Positions 1 through 7,217 of a DNA stretch of 25,669 nt are shown here, one piece after another. Location of the stretch: contig CAYRWY010000028.1 of the NCBI GenBank assembly GCA_964427955.1, positions 1 to 25,669 on the forward strand, given 5' to 3'. Numbering within the stretch: the stretch's first letter is position 1; every line of letters begins with the position of its first letter. A model generated the notes under the pieces. The model had not been told where the DNA came from and made no database searches. It saw only the letters and a list, made by a program, of their open reading frames with translations. The DNA is from JACRBK01 sp964427955. GTDB lineage: Bacteria; Chloroflexota; Anaerolineae; Aggregatilineales; Aggregatilineaceae. A program made the translations under genes and the position numbers.

Positions 1-2
1 CG

Positions 3-575
3 ATCCAACTGCTGTGGATCAACCTGGTGACGGATGGGCTGCCTGCCGTCGCCCTGGGCTTCGAGCCTTCAGAACCGGATGTCATGAAGCGCAAGCCGCG
101 CCCACCCAGGGAAAGCATTTTTGCGCGCGGCCTGGGCACGCACGTGATCTGGGTTGGGGCCTGGCTGGCCGTCTGTACGCTGTTCGGCTACATTTGGGCG
201 CTCAACCGCAACGGCGGAGAAATCATCCATCCGCACGAAGAAGGGCTGCGTGTGGCACGGACGATGACCTTCACGGTGCTGGCGCTGTCACAACTGGCTC
301 ACGTCCTCGCGATCCACGCCGGGGAATCCTCGTTCTTCAGCATCCCGCTGCGCCGTGTCAGGACTCTGCTGGTGATCGTCATCGTCACCGCCCTGCTACA
401 AATGATCGTGGTCTTTGCGCCCTTCGCCCAGGGCATCATGAAGACATCTTCGTTGGACCTCACCGAAACCGTGGTGGCGCTCGTACTCTCCTCCTCGGTC
501 TTTGGGGCAGTCGAGTGCGAAAAATTCTTCCGGCGGCGGCGCACACGCCGGGCGCAGGAAGGCTTACCGGCTTAA
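3..575 (+). CDS. P-type cation-transporting ATPase, C-terminal fragment (5' end outside window)
   Basis: This is the last 190 codons of a P-type ATPase; the frame is open to the window edge, so the start and the P, N and A domains lie upstream. The fragment begins IQLLWINLVTDGLPA, the conserved M6 segment of P2-type (SERCA/PMR1-like) pumps, where the N and D are cation-binding residues in characterised calcium pumps. It continues with the usual EPDVMKRKPRPP cytoplasmic loop and about four hydrophobic segments (roughly residues 40-60, 85-105, 115-135 and 150-170), ending in a basic tail. It would use ATP to move a cation, probably Ca2+, across the cytoplasmic membrane. Ion specificity cannot be read safely from this part. 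The TAA stop overlaps the stop of the convergent gene in a shared TTAA. Confidence 0.93.
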   Translation: MQLLWINLVTDGLPAVALGFEPSEPDVMKRKPRPPRESIFARGLGTHVIWVGAWLAVCTLFGYIWALNRNGGEIIHPHEEGLRVARTMTFTVLALSQLAHVLAIHAGESSFFSIPLRRVRTLLVIVIVTALLQMIVVFAPFAQGIMKTSSLDLTETVVALVLSSSVFGAVECEKFFRRRRTRRAQEGLPA

Positions 576-1423
576 CCGGCGGGCGGGAGCAGTCCTTCCG
601 CTCGCAACAACTCGTCCAGACCATCCAGCAGCGCATCCACATGATCCAGGGTGCGCTGCTGCTCCCAGGCTTCCCCAATCCCGCTCAACAGGGCCTCAAT
701 GTGCGTTTCCCAGCCCTCCGGCTGCCGGGGACACAGGCGTTTGACCTGCGCGACCAGCCGCTTTTCGCCCGGATTAGGCACCCGGTTTACGGCAAACAGG
801 ATGTCGAAGTAGCTGACCAACAGGGCCGTGAGGCGGTGATTGATGCTGATCCGGTCATGGCGCAGAATCGCCAGCTCGATCTGCTGGCGGTAGGACGACT
901 TGACCGCGCGCAACACCGGGTAGTTCAACGCGACGATGGCACGGCGCAGCGCGTCCGGGTAGGGCGACGCCGCGCGCTGCTGGAGGCGGGCGAACCAGCC
1001 CTCCCGGTCGTACAGCACCTGCGAATTCCACACGGTGTACCACAGGCTGGTGCTGTAGCCCATCCCCGCCTCGTGACGGCCCAGGGACCGCTCGATCTGT
1101 TCCTCGATCCAGGATCGCGACCAGAAGATCAACTCGACGCTGAGACCTGAAACGCGGTCTTTCCAACCATCTTCCGGCCCCCAAAAGGGGAGGTCGATCT
1201 CGATCCGCGCGCCGGGCGCGGAGAATTCCTGCGCGATCTGCCGCCGCACCTCTACGGGAATCGGCGTGTCGCCGTAGACGTAGAGATCGAGATCGGACCG
1301 GGCATCGGATAGCCCGGCGGTTTGCGATCCGGCAATCGCGACCGCGCTCACCTCGGGGCACTGGGCCAGCCGCGCGGCTACCACCTGGGCACGTTCAAGA
1401 CGATCAGAAGGCAGGACAGACAT
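572..1423 (-). CDS. Nucleotidyltransferase-fold protein, DUF4037-like
   Basis: The 283-residue protein carries the polymerase-beta nucleotidyltransferase signature near residues 31-48: GSQTAG followed by SDLDLYVY, i.e. hGS-x9-DhDh with the two metal-binding aspartates. A third acidic position may be in IEIDLPFW (about residue 95). The remaining helical part (SLWYTVWNSQVLYDREGWF, then long helices) resembles the C-terminal region of DUF4037 and MNT/antibiotic nucleotidyltransferase-like proteins. The family transfers an NMP to a small molecule or protein, but the substrate here is unknown. The gene stands alone: convergent with the P-type ATPase and divergent from formate dehydrogenase. The start ATG at 1423 was chosen because the N-terminus leads straight into the domain. 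Confidence 0.72.
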   Translation of the reverse strand: MSVLPSDRLERAQVVAARLAQCPEVSAVAIAGSQTAGLSDARSDLDLYVYGDTPIPVEVRRQIAQEFSAPGARIEIDLPFWGPEDGWKDRVSGLSVELIFWSRSWIEEQIERSLGRHEAGMGYSTSLWYTVWNSQVLYDREGWFARLQQRAASPYPDALRRAIVALNYPVLRAVKSSYRQQIELAILRHDRISINHRLTALLVSYFDILFAVNRVPNPGEKRLVAQVKRLCPRQPEGWETHIEALLSGIGEAWEQQRTLDHVDALLDGLDELLRAEGLLPPAG

Positions 1424-1506
1424 AGGACCTCAGCTCTTGTTGGATGCTCGAATTTCATGCTACTATGAGTCTGCACAACTAAGGCATTTTTGCCCAGGAG
1501 CGACGG
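1424..1506 (+). promoter_or_regulatory. Intergenic region with predicted promoter and RBS for formate dehydrogenase
   Basis: The 83 bp between the divergent nucleotidyltransferase and formate dehydrogenase genes contain TTGTTG at 1437-1442 and TACTAT at 1461-1466, separated by 18 bp, a plausible sigma-70 type promoter on the + strand. AGGAG at 1496-1500 lies 6 nt before the ATG at 1507 and supports that start. No clear operator palindrome is visible. Confidence 0.45.
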
Positions 1507-3573
1507 ATGATCCAGGCCGAAAAGATCGTGCGCACCGTATGCCCCTACTGCGGCGTCGGCTGCAAACTAGACCTCCACGTCAAAAACAACCTGATCTACC
1601 GTGTGCGAGCACCCTTCGACGCCGCTCCGAATTATGGCAAGCTGTGCGTCAAAGGACGCTTCGGCCACGACTTTCTGTGGCACCCGGATCGCCTCACCAC
1701 CCCGCTCATCCGGCGTCACGGGACGCTCGAACCGGCGTCCTGGGACGAGGCCCTGACGCTGATCGCCGACCGGCTGGGACGGATCAAGGCCGAGAGCGGA
1801 CCGGATGCCATCGCCCTGCTGTGCAGCGCGAAATGCACCAACGAAGAGAATTACCTGATGCAAAAACTGGCGCGACAGGTGATCGGGACGCACAACATCG
1901 ATCACTGCGCCCGGCTCTGACACAGCAGCACCGTCTCGGGCCTCGTGCAGGCCCTCGGCAGCGGCGCGATGACCAACTCCATCGCCGACATTACGGACGC
2001 CCGGGCGATCCTGGCCATCGGCACGAATACGACCGAGCAGCACCCGGTGATCGCGCTGCAAATCAAAAAAGCCGTGCGGCAGTACGGCGCACAACTGATC
2101 GTCGCCGATCCCCGCCGGATCGAACTGGCGCAGTTTGCGAGCGTGTACCTGCCGGTCAAAGCCGGGACCAATCTGGCGCTGCTGAACGGGCTGGCGCACA
2201 TCATCCTGGCTGAACATCTGCAAGACGACACCTTCATCGAAGCGCGGACCGAGAATTTCGAGGCGTGGCGCGCGGTCGTGGCGCAGTACTCCCCCGACCG
2301 GGTCAGCGCGATCACCGGCGTGCCGGTGGACGACCTGATCCGCGCGGCCCGGATCTACGCGACGCGCAAGCCCGGCAGCCTCTTTTACGCGATGGGCATC
2401 ACCCAACACGCGGACGGTCACGAGAACGTGCTGGCCGTCGCGAACCTGGCGCTGCTCACCGGCAACCTGGGCGTGCGCGGGGGCGGCGTCAACCCCCTGC
2501 GGGGACAAAACAACGTGCAGGGATCGTGCGACATGGGCGGCCTGCCGAACTACTATCCCGGCTACCAGCGGGTGACCGACGAAGCCGTCCGCGAGAAATT
2601 CGCCCATTACCACGGCACGCCGCAGCCGCCCGCCCAACCGGGCCTGACGTTGAGCGAGCTATTCCCAGCCGCCCGCGAGGGGCGCGTGCGTGCCATCATC
2701 GTGATGGGCGAGAACCCGGCGATGAGCGATCCGAACGTCGCGCACGTTCGCGAGAGCCTGGACGCCCTGGATTTCCTGGTGACGCTGGACATCTTCCTGA
2801 ACGAAACGAGCGACTATGCCGACGTCGTGCTGCCCGCCGCCGCTTATGCGGAAAAAGACGGCACCTTCACGAACACCGAACGGCGCGTGCACCGCATCCG
2901 CCCGGCGCTGCAACCGCCCGGCGACGCCCGCCCCGACTGGCAAATTCTGAGCGATATCGCCCGCTCCCTGGGCGCGTCCGGCTGGGATTACGCGCACCCG
3001 TCAGCCATTTTGGATGAAATCACCGAAGTCACACCCAGCTATGGCGGGATATACTCTGATCGATTAGACGGTGACGGGCTGCAATGGCCCTGCCCAAACC
3101 GGGATCATCCGGGGACGCCTATTCTGCACGCGGAGAAGTTCCCGCGCGGGCGCGGCACGTTCAGCCCGGTGCATTACCAACCGCCCGCCGAACCGACCGA
3201 CGATGACTACCCGCTGATCCTCACGACGGGACGCATCCTCCAACATTACCATACCGGCACGATGACGCGGCGCGTGGGCGGGCTGGATTTTCTGGCCCCG
3301 GAGGAACACGTCGAAATCCACCCTCGCGACGCCGAACGGTTGGGAATTGTCGATGAGGACTGGCTTCAGGTCACGTCGCGGCGGGGGACGGTCACCGCGC
3401 GGGCCAGAGTGTCCGAACGGTCGAACGCCGGGTTGATCTTCATGACCTTTCACTTTGCCGAGGCGCTGGGGAACGAATTGACGCTCGACGTGTTCGACCC
3501 GGTGTCCAAGATTCCTGAATTCAAGGTGTGTGCCGTCAGGGTGGAAAAGGTAACGGCCTCCTCGGCGGACTAG
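1507..3573 (+). CDS. Formate dehydrogenase alpha subunit, selenocysteine-containing (in-frame UGA at 1918-1920)
   Basis: A 688-residue molybdopterin oxidoreductase that should oxidise formate to CO2 at a Mo/W-bis-MGD centre. Residues C12, C15, C19 and C47 (VCPYCGVGC ... KLCVKG) form the [4Fe-4S] site. The frame is broken only by TGA at codon 138, within HCARL-U-HSSTVSGL. This aligns with the Sec and following His of E. coli FdhH (CARVUHGPSVAGL), so UGA is read as selenocysteine, not stop. Downstream come the family blocks NNVQGSCDMGG, VMGENPAMSDP, NETSDYADVVLPA, and the C-terminal molybdopterin-dinucleotide-binding domain from about residue 560 (LILTTGRILQHYHTGTMTRR). No electron-transfer subunit, FdhD/FdhE or Sec machinery gene lies in the window. 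Its partner (NADH, ferredoxin or hydrogenase module) is therefore unknown. A pipeline without Sec recoding would report two ORFs, 1507-1920 and about 1945-3573. Confidence 0.93.
1918..1958 (+). promoter_or_regulatory. Sec codon UGA plus bacterial SECIS-like hairpin
   Basis: The UGA (1918-1920) is followed by a perfect 6-bp stem, GGGCCU at 1938-1943 and AGGCCC at 1949-1954, closing the 5-nt loop CGUGC (1944-1948). An outer CCG (1931-1933) / CGG (1956-1958) pairing extends it. The loop starts 24 nt after UGA and has G as its second base, which fits the general bacterial SECIS pattern. The hairpin occupies the same codons (V-S-G-L-V-Q) as the SECIS of E. coli fdhF. This would recruit SelB and Sec-tRNA; SelB binding itself cannot be tested from sequence. 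Confidence 0.75.
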
Positions 3574-3613
3574 AAGCAGCGGAGCCACAGGTTTTTGCGC
3601 CTGGTAAATTTGC

Positions 3614-3649
3614 GTGATATTGTAACTTAGATATTATATATAATATCAC
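3614..3649 (+). promoter_or_regulatory. Palindromic operator overlapping the -10 box of the GntR gene
   Basis: The 18 bp GATATTATATATAATATC at 3630-3647 are a perfect palindrome, in an AT-rich island inside otherwise GC-rich DNA. They contain a consensus -10 hexamer TATAAT (3639-3644). A second arm, GTGATATT at 3614-3621, pairs with AATATCAC at 3642-3649. No good -35 box is seen. With this -10 the transcript would start around 3650, so the GntR mRNA would be nearly leaderless; no Shine-Dalgarno sequence precedes the ATG. Binding by the adjacent GntR protein (autoregulation) is an inference. Confidence 0.6.
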
Positions 3650-3657
3650 ATTCCCTC

Positions 3658-4359
3658 ATGATGACCGCCGACAACGATTTGTCCCATTCGCAGTTACAAC
3701 ACCTGGTCGCAGAACGCCTGCGAGCAGCGATTCTCGATGGGCAGATCAGGCCGGGTCAATGGCTGCGCCAGCGCCAACTCGCCGAAGAGTTCAACGTCAG
3801 CCAGATGCCCGTGCGAGAGGCGCTCAAGGAGCTGGCCAGCGAAGGGCTGGTCGAGCACATCCCCTACCGCGGGGTGCGGGTCGTCGGGTTCACGGTAGAC
3901 GATGTGGAAGACCTCTACGCCCATCGCAGCCTGTTAGAAGGCATGGCCGCCCGCGCCGCCGCGCAGAGCATCACCCAGGAGGAACTGGACAAACTCCGGT
4001 CGCTCCAACAGCAAATGATCGAACACGTCGATAAGCAGTACCTGGCCGATTATCGCGTGCTGAACCGCCAGTTCCACCAGACGATCATTCTAGCCAGCCG
4101 CCGGGCCTATCTCACCCGAACGCTGCTGCAAATCTGGGACGCCTTTCCGACCATGCTGTGGAGTAATTTTCTGCATACGGCAGCCGAACCTCTGCCGGAA
4201 CGGGATGCCTCGGATGCGGATGAGCACGAAGCCGTGCTCGCCGCCCTGGAAAGACGGGACGCCGAACAAGCCGAACTCCTGATGCGGCACCACATCCAGG
4301 CCGCCGGGCGTGAATTGGTGGCGATGCTGCGCGCCGAAGAGTCGAACCGACCGGAATAA
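3658..4359 (+). CDS. GntR-family transcriptional regulator, FadR/VanR subfamily (FCD domain)
   Basis: The 233-residue protein has an N-terminal GntR winged helix-turn-helix (residues about 10-78) with the family hallmark LRQRQLAEEFNVSQMPVREALKELASEGLV. It is followed by an all-helical FCD ligand-binding domain (about 85-225) containing histidines in RQFHQTI, DEHEAV and MRHHIQ that resemble the metal-binding His of FCD proteins. Such regulators usually repress neighbouring catabolic or transport genes until a carboxylate or sugar-acid ligand binds. It sits directly upstream of a peptide/nickel-type ABC transporter set, the most likely target together with its own promoter. Two tandem ATGs (3658 and 3661) could start it; there is no clear RBS. 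The ligand is unknown. Confidence 0.9.
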   Translation: MMTADNDLSHSQLQHLVAERLRAAILDGQIRPGQWLRQRQLAEEFNVSQMPVREALKELASEGLVEHIPYRGVRVVGFTVDDVEDLYAHRSLLEGMAARAAAQSITQEELDKLRSLQQQMIEHVDKQYLADYRVLNRQFHQTIILASRRAYLTRTLLQIWDAFPTMLWSNFLHTAAEPLPERDASDADEHEAVLAALERRDAEQAELLMRHHIQAAGRELVAMLRAEESNRPE

Positions 4360-4475
4360 TGGCACCTTACCCCGTGCCCTTGGAACAAAGGAGGAGACTA
4401 CGACACCACAACCTATCGAACGGCCCTATCCTTTACATTCGGCCTTTTATGCATAACAAGGAGAAAACGCAGTGA
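4359..4475 (+). CDS. Possible 38-residue coupled small ORF between GntR and the solute-binding protein gene
   Basis: An open frame of 38 codons fills the gap between the two genes. Its ATG overlaps the GntR stop (TAATG), and its TGA overlaps the GTG start of the next gene (GTGA). The product would be basic (QRRRLRHHN near the middle) with no recognisable domain. Such a frame can occur by chance in GC-rich DNA and no RBS is placed for its ATG; only the double overlap argues for it. The gap also holds a strong SD-like AAAGGAGGA at 4387-4395 with no start codon after it at normal spacing. Confidence 0.2.
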   Translation: MAPYPVPLEQRRRLRHHNLSNGPILYIRPFMHNKEKTQ

Positions 4476-6106
4476 AACGTAAACTTTTGATCCTGGTGGT
4501 ATTGCTGGCCGTATTGCTTTCCGGGGTGCACGTCCCGACCCAGGCGCGGGCGGAAAAATCGATCATCGTCGCCTTTACGCAGGAACCCGACAGCCTCAAC
4601 CCCATGTATACGACGATGACCTTCGCCTACTACGTGCGCGACCTGTTCCTGATGCCCGCCTGGGACTTCGACGATCAACTGAACCCGCACCCCGTGCTGG
4701 TCACTGAAATCCCCAGCCAGGAAAACGGTGGGATCAGCGAAGATGGCAAGACCCTGACGCTCAAGCTGCGCAGCGACATCATCTGGTCGGACGGCGAGCC
4801 GATCACCTCGGCGGACTTCGTCTTCACCTATGAGATGATCATGGACGACAGCAATTCCCCGCTGTCCCGCTTCCCCTACGATACGGCAGTGGCGGGCGTG
4901 GAAGCTCCCGACGCGCAGACCGTCGTCGTCACCTTCAACGAACCCTACGCGGCCTGGTTGGGCACGATCTTCAGCTACGTGCTGCCCGAACACGTGCTGC
5001 GCCCGGTCTTTGAAGATGAAATGACGCTGGATGCGGCGGAATGGAACCGCAACCCCACCGTAGGCGACGGCCCGTTCAGCTTCGACGAATGGGAAACCGG
5101 CAGCTACATTCGCTTCAAGCGCAACGACAATTTCTACGGCGCCAAGCCCATCCTCGACGTCATCTCGGTCTCGTTCATCCCAGATGATGCGGCCTACGTG
5201 ATCGCGCTCGAAAACGGCGATGCGGACCTGGGCACGTTCGTCTCCTTCCCGGATGGCAAGCGCCTCCAGGACAGCGGCAAGGTGCAGGTGCCGACCATCC
5301 CTTCCGGCTACAACGAAGCGTGGTACCTGAACGTGCGTGAAGGTCTGGCGCACCCGGCGATGCTCGACCCCAACGTCCGTAAAGCCTTGATCATGGCCTT
5401 CAACCGCGAACAGATCACCACGGACTTGCTGAGCGGCCTGACCCGCGTGGCCACCAGCTTCTGGGATGGCTCGCCGTATGCGAACCCGGACGTCAAGCCG
5501 CTGCCCTTCGATCCCGAAGGGGCCAAGCAGCTTTTGGAACAGGCGGGCTGGGTAGACACCAATGGCGACGGCATCCGCGAGAAAGACGGCGAAAAGCTCT
5601 CGCTGCGCTACGTCACCAGCACGCGCCAGATCCGCGTGGACGTCTCGGTCGTGGCCCAGCAGCAGTTGAAGGATGTCGGGGTCGAACTGGTCTTGCAGAC
5701 CTACCCCTCGGACATCTACTTCAACGGCTATGCCAATGACGGCCCGATTGCCACCGGCGACTTCGACATCGCCGAATGGTCGGCCAACCCGGCGGGCTTC
5801 CCCGATCCGGAAACCAGCCGCTTCCTGTGCGCGCAGGTCCCCACCGACGATAAGCCGGATGGTGGCAACTGGACCGGCTACTGCGACCCGGAGACTGATG
5901 CCCTGTTCGCGCAGGAAGCCAGCACCCTGGATTACAACGCCCGCGTCGCCATCTTCCACCAGATCGACGCCCGGCTGGTCGACTCCGCCGTGTGGGCCGG
6001 GGTGTGGTACGATGCCGACCTGTGGGTGATCAACAACCGGCTCCAGAACGTAAAACTGAACAGCGTGTATCCCTTCTGGGATGTCTCCTCGTGGGACGTT
6101 CAGTAG
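4472..6106 (+). CDS. ABC transporter substrate-binding protein, family 5 (peptide/nickel type)
   Basis: This 544-residue exported protein has a classic Sec signal peptide (KRK, a hydrophobic core at residues 5-20, then TQARA as probable cleavage site near residue 27). There is no lipobox cysteine, so unless it is anchored otherwise it would be released or held by the membrane partners. The mature part has SBP_bac_5 features: AFTQEPDSLNPMY near the N-terminus, LRSDIIWSDGEPITSADFVFTYE, DGPFSFDEWETGSYIRFKRN, VRKALIMAFNRE and EQAGWVDTNGDGIREKDGEKL, the last resembling a calcium-binding loop. It would capture oligopeptides or another small solute for the two downstream permeases. GTG at 4472 is chosen because AAGGAG (4458-4463) sits 8 nt upstream and the signal peptide starts there. 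Confidence 0.92.
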   Translation: MKRKLLILVVLLAVLLSGVHVPTQARAEKSIIVAFTQEPDSLNPMYTTMTFAYYVRDLFLMPAWDFDDQLNPHPVLVTEIPSQENGGISEDGKTLTLKLRSDIIWSDGEPITSADFVFTYEMIMDDSNSPLSRFPYDTAVAGVEAPDAQTVVVTFNEPYAAWLGTIFSYVLPEHVLRPVFEDEMTLDAAEWNRNPTVGDGPFSFDEWETGSYIRFKRNDNFYGAKPILDVISVSFIPDDAAYVIALENGDADLGTFVSFPDGKRLQDSGKVQVPTIPSGYNEAWYLNVREGLAHPAMLDPNVRKALIMAFNREQITTDLLSGLTRVATSFWDGSPYANPDVKPLPFDPEGAKQLLEQAGWVDTNGDGIREKDGEKLSLRYVTSTRQIRVDVSVVAQQQLKDVGVELVLQTYPSDIYFNGYANDGPIATGDFDIAEWSANPAGFPDPETSRFLCAQVPTDDKPDGGNWTGYCDPETDALFAQEASTLDYNARVAIFHQIDARLVDSAVWAGVWYDADLWVINNRLQNVKLNSVYPFWDVSSWDVQ

Positions 6107-6123
6107 CCAGTAAAGATTCTTCT

Positions 6124-6149
6124 GAGCAGGGCCACGCGTGGCCCTGCTC
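6124..6149 (+). terminator. Perfect 26-bp inverted repeat between binding-protein and permease genes
   Basis: GAGCAGGGCCACG is followed immediately by its reverse complement CGTGGCCCTGCTC, 18 nt after the stop of the binding-protein gene. Only a weak T-rich stretch (CTTTGATGTT) follows. It is more likely a partial terminator or an mRNA-stabilising hairpin that keeps binding-protein expression above that of the permeases than a complete terminator. This function is inferred from comparable operons. Confidence 0.6.
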
Positions 6150-6176
6150 CTTTGATGTTGATGGGTGGAGAAGCGC

Positions 6177-7208
6177 ATGGCCCGTTATTTGATTCGACGC
6201 CTGATCCAATCGGTGGTGCTGCTGGTCGTCATCAGCGCCGTATTGTTCATCCTGATGCAAGCCTCGGGTGATCCACTGGCCACCCTGGGCGGGCGACAGC
6301 CCCCACGCGCCGAAGATCGCGCCCGGCTGCGGCGGCAGATGGGATTGGACAAGCCGATTCTGACTCAGTACATGTACTGGCTGGTCGGCAATACTTACAC
6401 CAAGATCGACATCGATGGCGATGGCGTCGGCGACCGGCAAGGCACCCGGCGCGGCGTGCTGCGGGGCGACTTCGGCAAATCGATCGTCACCCGGCAGCCG
6501 GTCCTGGACGTGATCTGGGAGCGTATGCCCGATACGCTGCTGCTGATGGGCACCGCCGAGCTGGTGATCATCGCGTTTGCATTGTTCATCGGCATCTATT
6601 CCGCCGTCCACCAGTATTCGGTGTTCGATCACGTGCTCACCGGTTTTTCCTTCGTGATGTACTCTATGCCCATTTTTTGGGTCGCGTTGATGCTCATCTA
6701 CATTTTTGCGGTGAAATTCCGCGCCTGGGGACTGCCCTCACTGCCCACTGTGACGATCTATGACCCGGTGGAAGGCAAGACCGCCGCGCAGGTAGCCCGG
6801 CACATGGTCCTGCCCGTGTTGAGCATTTCCCTGATCAGCATTGCCGCCTACAGCCGGTTCATCCGGGCCAGTATGCTGGAAGTGATGAACTCCGACTATA
6901 TCCGCACCGCGCGCGCCAAAGGGCTGCCGGAGCGCCGGATCTTAATCGGGCACGCGCTGAAAAATGCCTCGCTCCCGCTGGTGACCCTGATCGGCCTGGA
7001 CCTGCCGCTGCTGCTGGCCGGAGCGGTCGTCACCGAGCGCATCTTTGCCTGGCCGGGCATGGGCCGGTTGTTCCTCGACTCGCTGCAACGGTCGGACTAT
7101 TCGGTGCTGATGGGCTTGCTGATGATCATTTCGGCGGCGGTCGTCGTCTTCCAGCTTTTAACTGACATCGTGTATACCTGGCTCGATCCGCGCATCAGGT
7201 ACTCGTAG
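6177..7208 (+). CDS. ABC transporter permease, DppB/OppB type
   Basis: The 343-residue integral membrane protein begins MARYLIRRLIQSVVLL, the standard DppB start. It has about six membrane segments and the cytoplasmic EAA coupling motif in YIRTARAKGLPERRILIGHALKN (around residues 240-265), which contacts the ATPase. The large external loop after TM1 has an extra stretch with D78-x-D80-x-D82-G (IDIDGDGVGD), a calcium-loop-like insertion not found in E. coli DppB. ATG at 6177 is preferred over a GTG at 6165 because GGAG at 6167-6170 is 6 nt upstream. It should form the channel with the next gene product. No ATP-binding subunit is encoded nearby. Confidence 0.93.
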   Translation: MARYLIRRLIQSVVLLVVISAVLFILMQASGDPLATLGGRQPPRAEDRARLRRQMGLDKPILTQYMYWLVGNTYTKIDIDGDGVGDRQGTRRGVLRGDFGKSIVTRQPVLDVIWERMPDTLLLMGTAELVIIAFALFIGIYSAVHQYSVFDHVLTGFSFVMYSMPIFWVALMLIYIFAVKFRAWGLPSLPTVTIYDPVEGKTAAQVARHMVLPVLSISLISIAAYSRFIRASMLEVMNSDYIRTARAKGLPERRILIGHALKNASLPLVTLIGLDLPLLLAGAVVTERIFAWPGMGRLFLDSLQRSDYSVLMGLLMIISAAVVVFQLLTDIVYTWLDPRIRYS

Positions 7209-7217
7209 GAGAGCATC

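Noticed and set aside
1567..2637. A 356-codon open frame on the minus strand
   Set aside because: It is antisense to formate dehydrogenase and encodes a low-complexity, motif-free sequence.
1507..3573. Formate dehydrogenase as a nonsense-mutated pseudogene or two separate genes
   Set aside because: The only stop is TGA, at the exact Sec position, with Sec-flanking motifs, a SECIS-like hairpin and an intact frame on both sides.
3574..3610. Terminator after formate dehydrogenase
   Set aside because: Only a 4-bp CAGG/CCTG stem around a T-rich loop is visible, too weak to call.
4433..6178. A 581-codon open frame on the minus strand
   Set aside because: It is antisense to the clear binding-protein gene, has no recognisable motifs, and is the kind of long open frame produced by GC-rich codon use.
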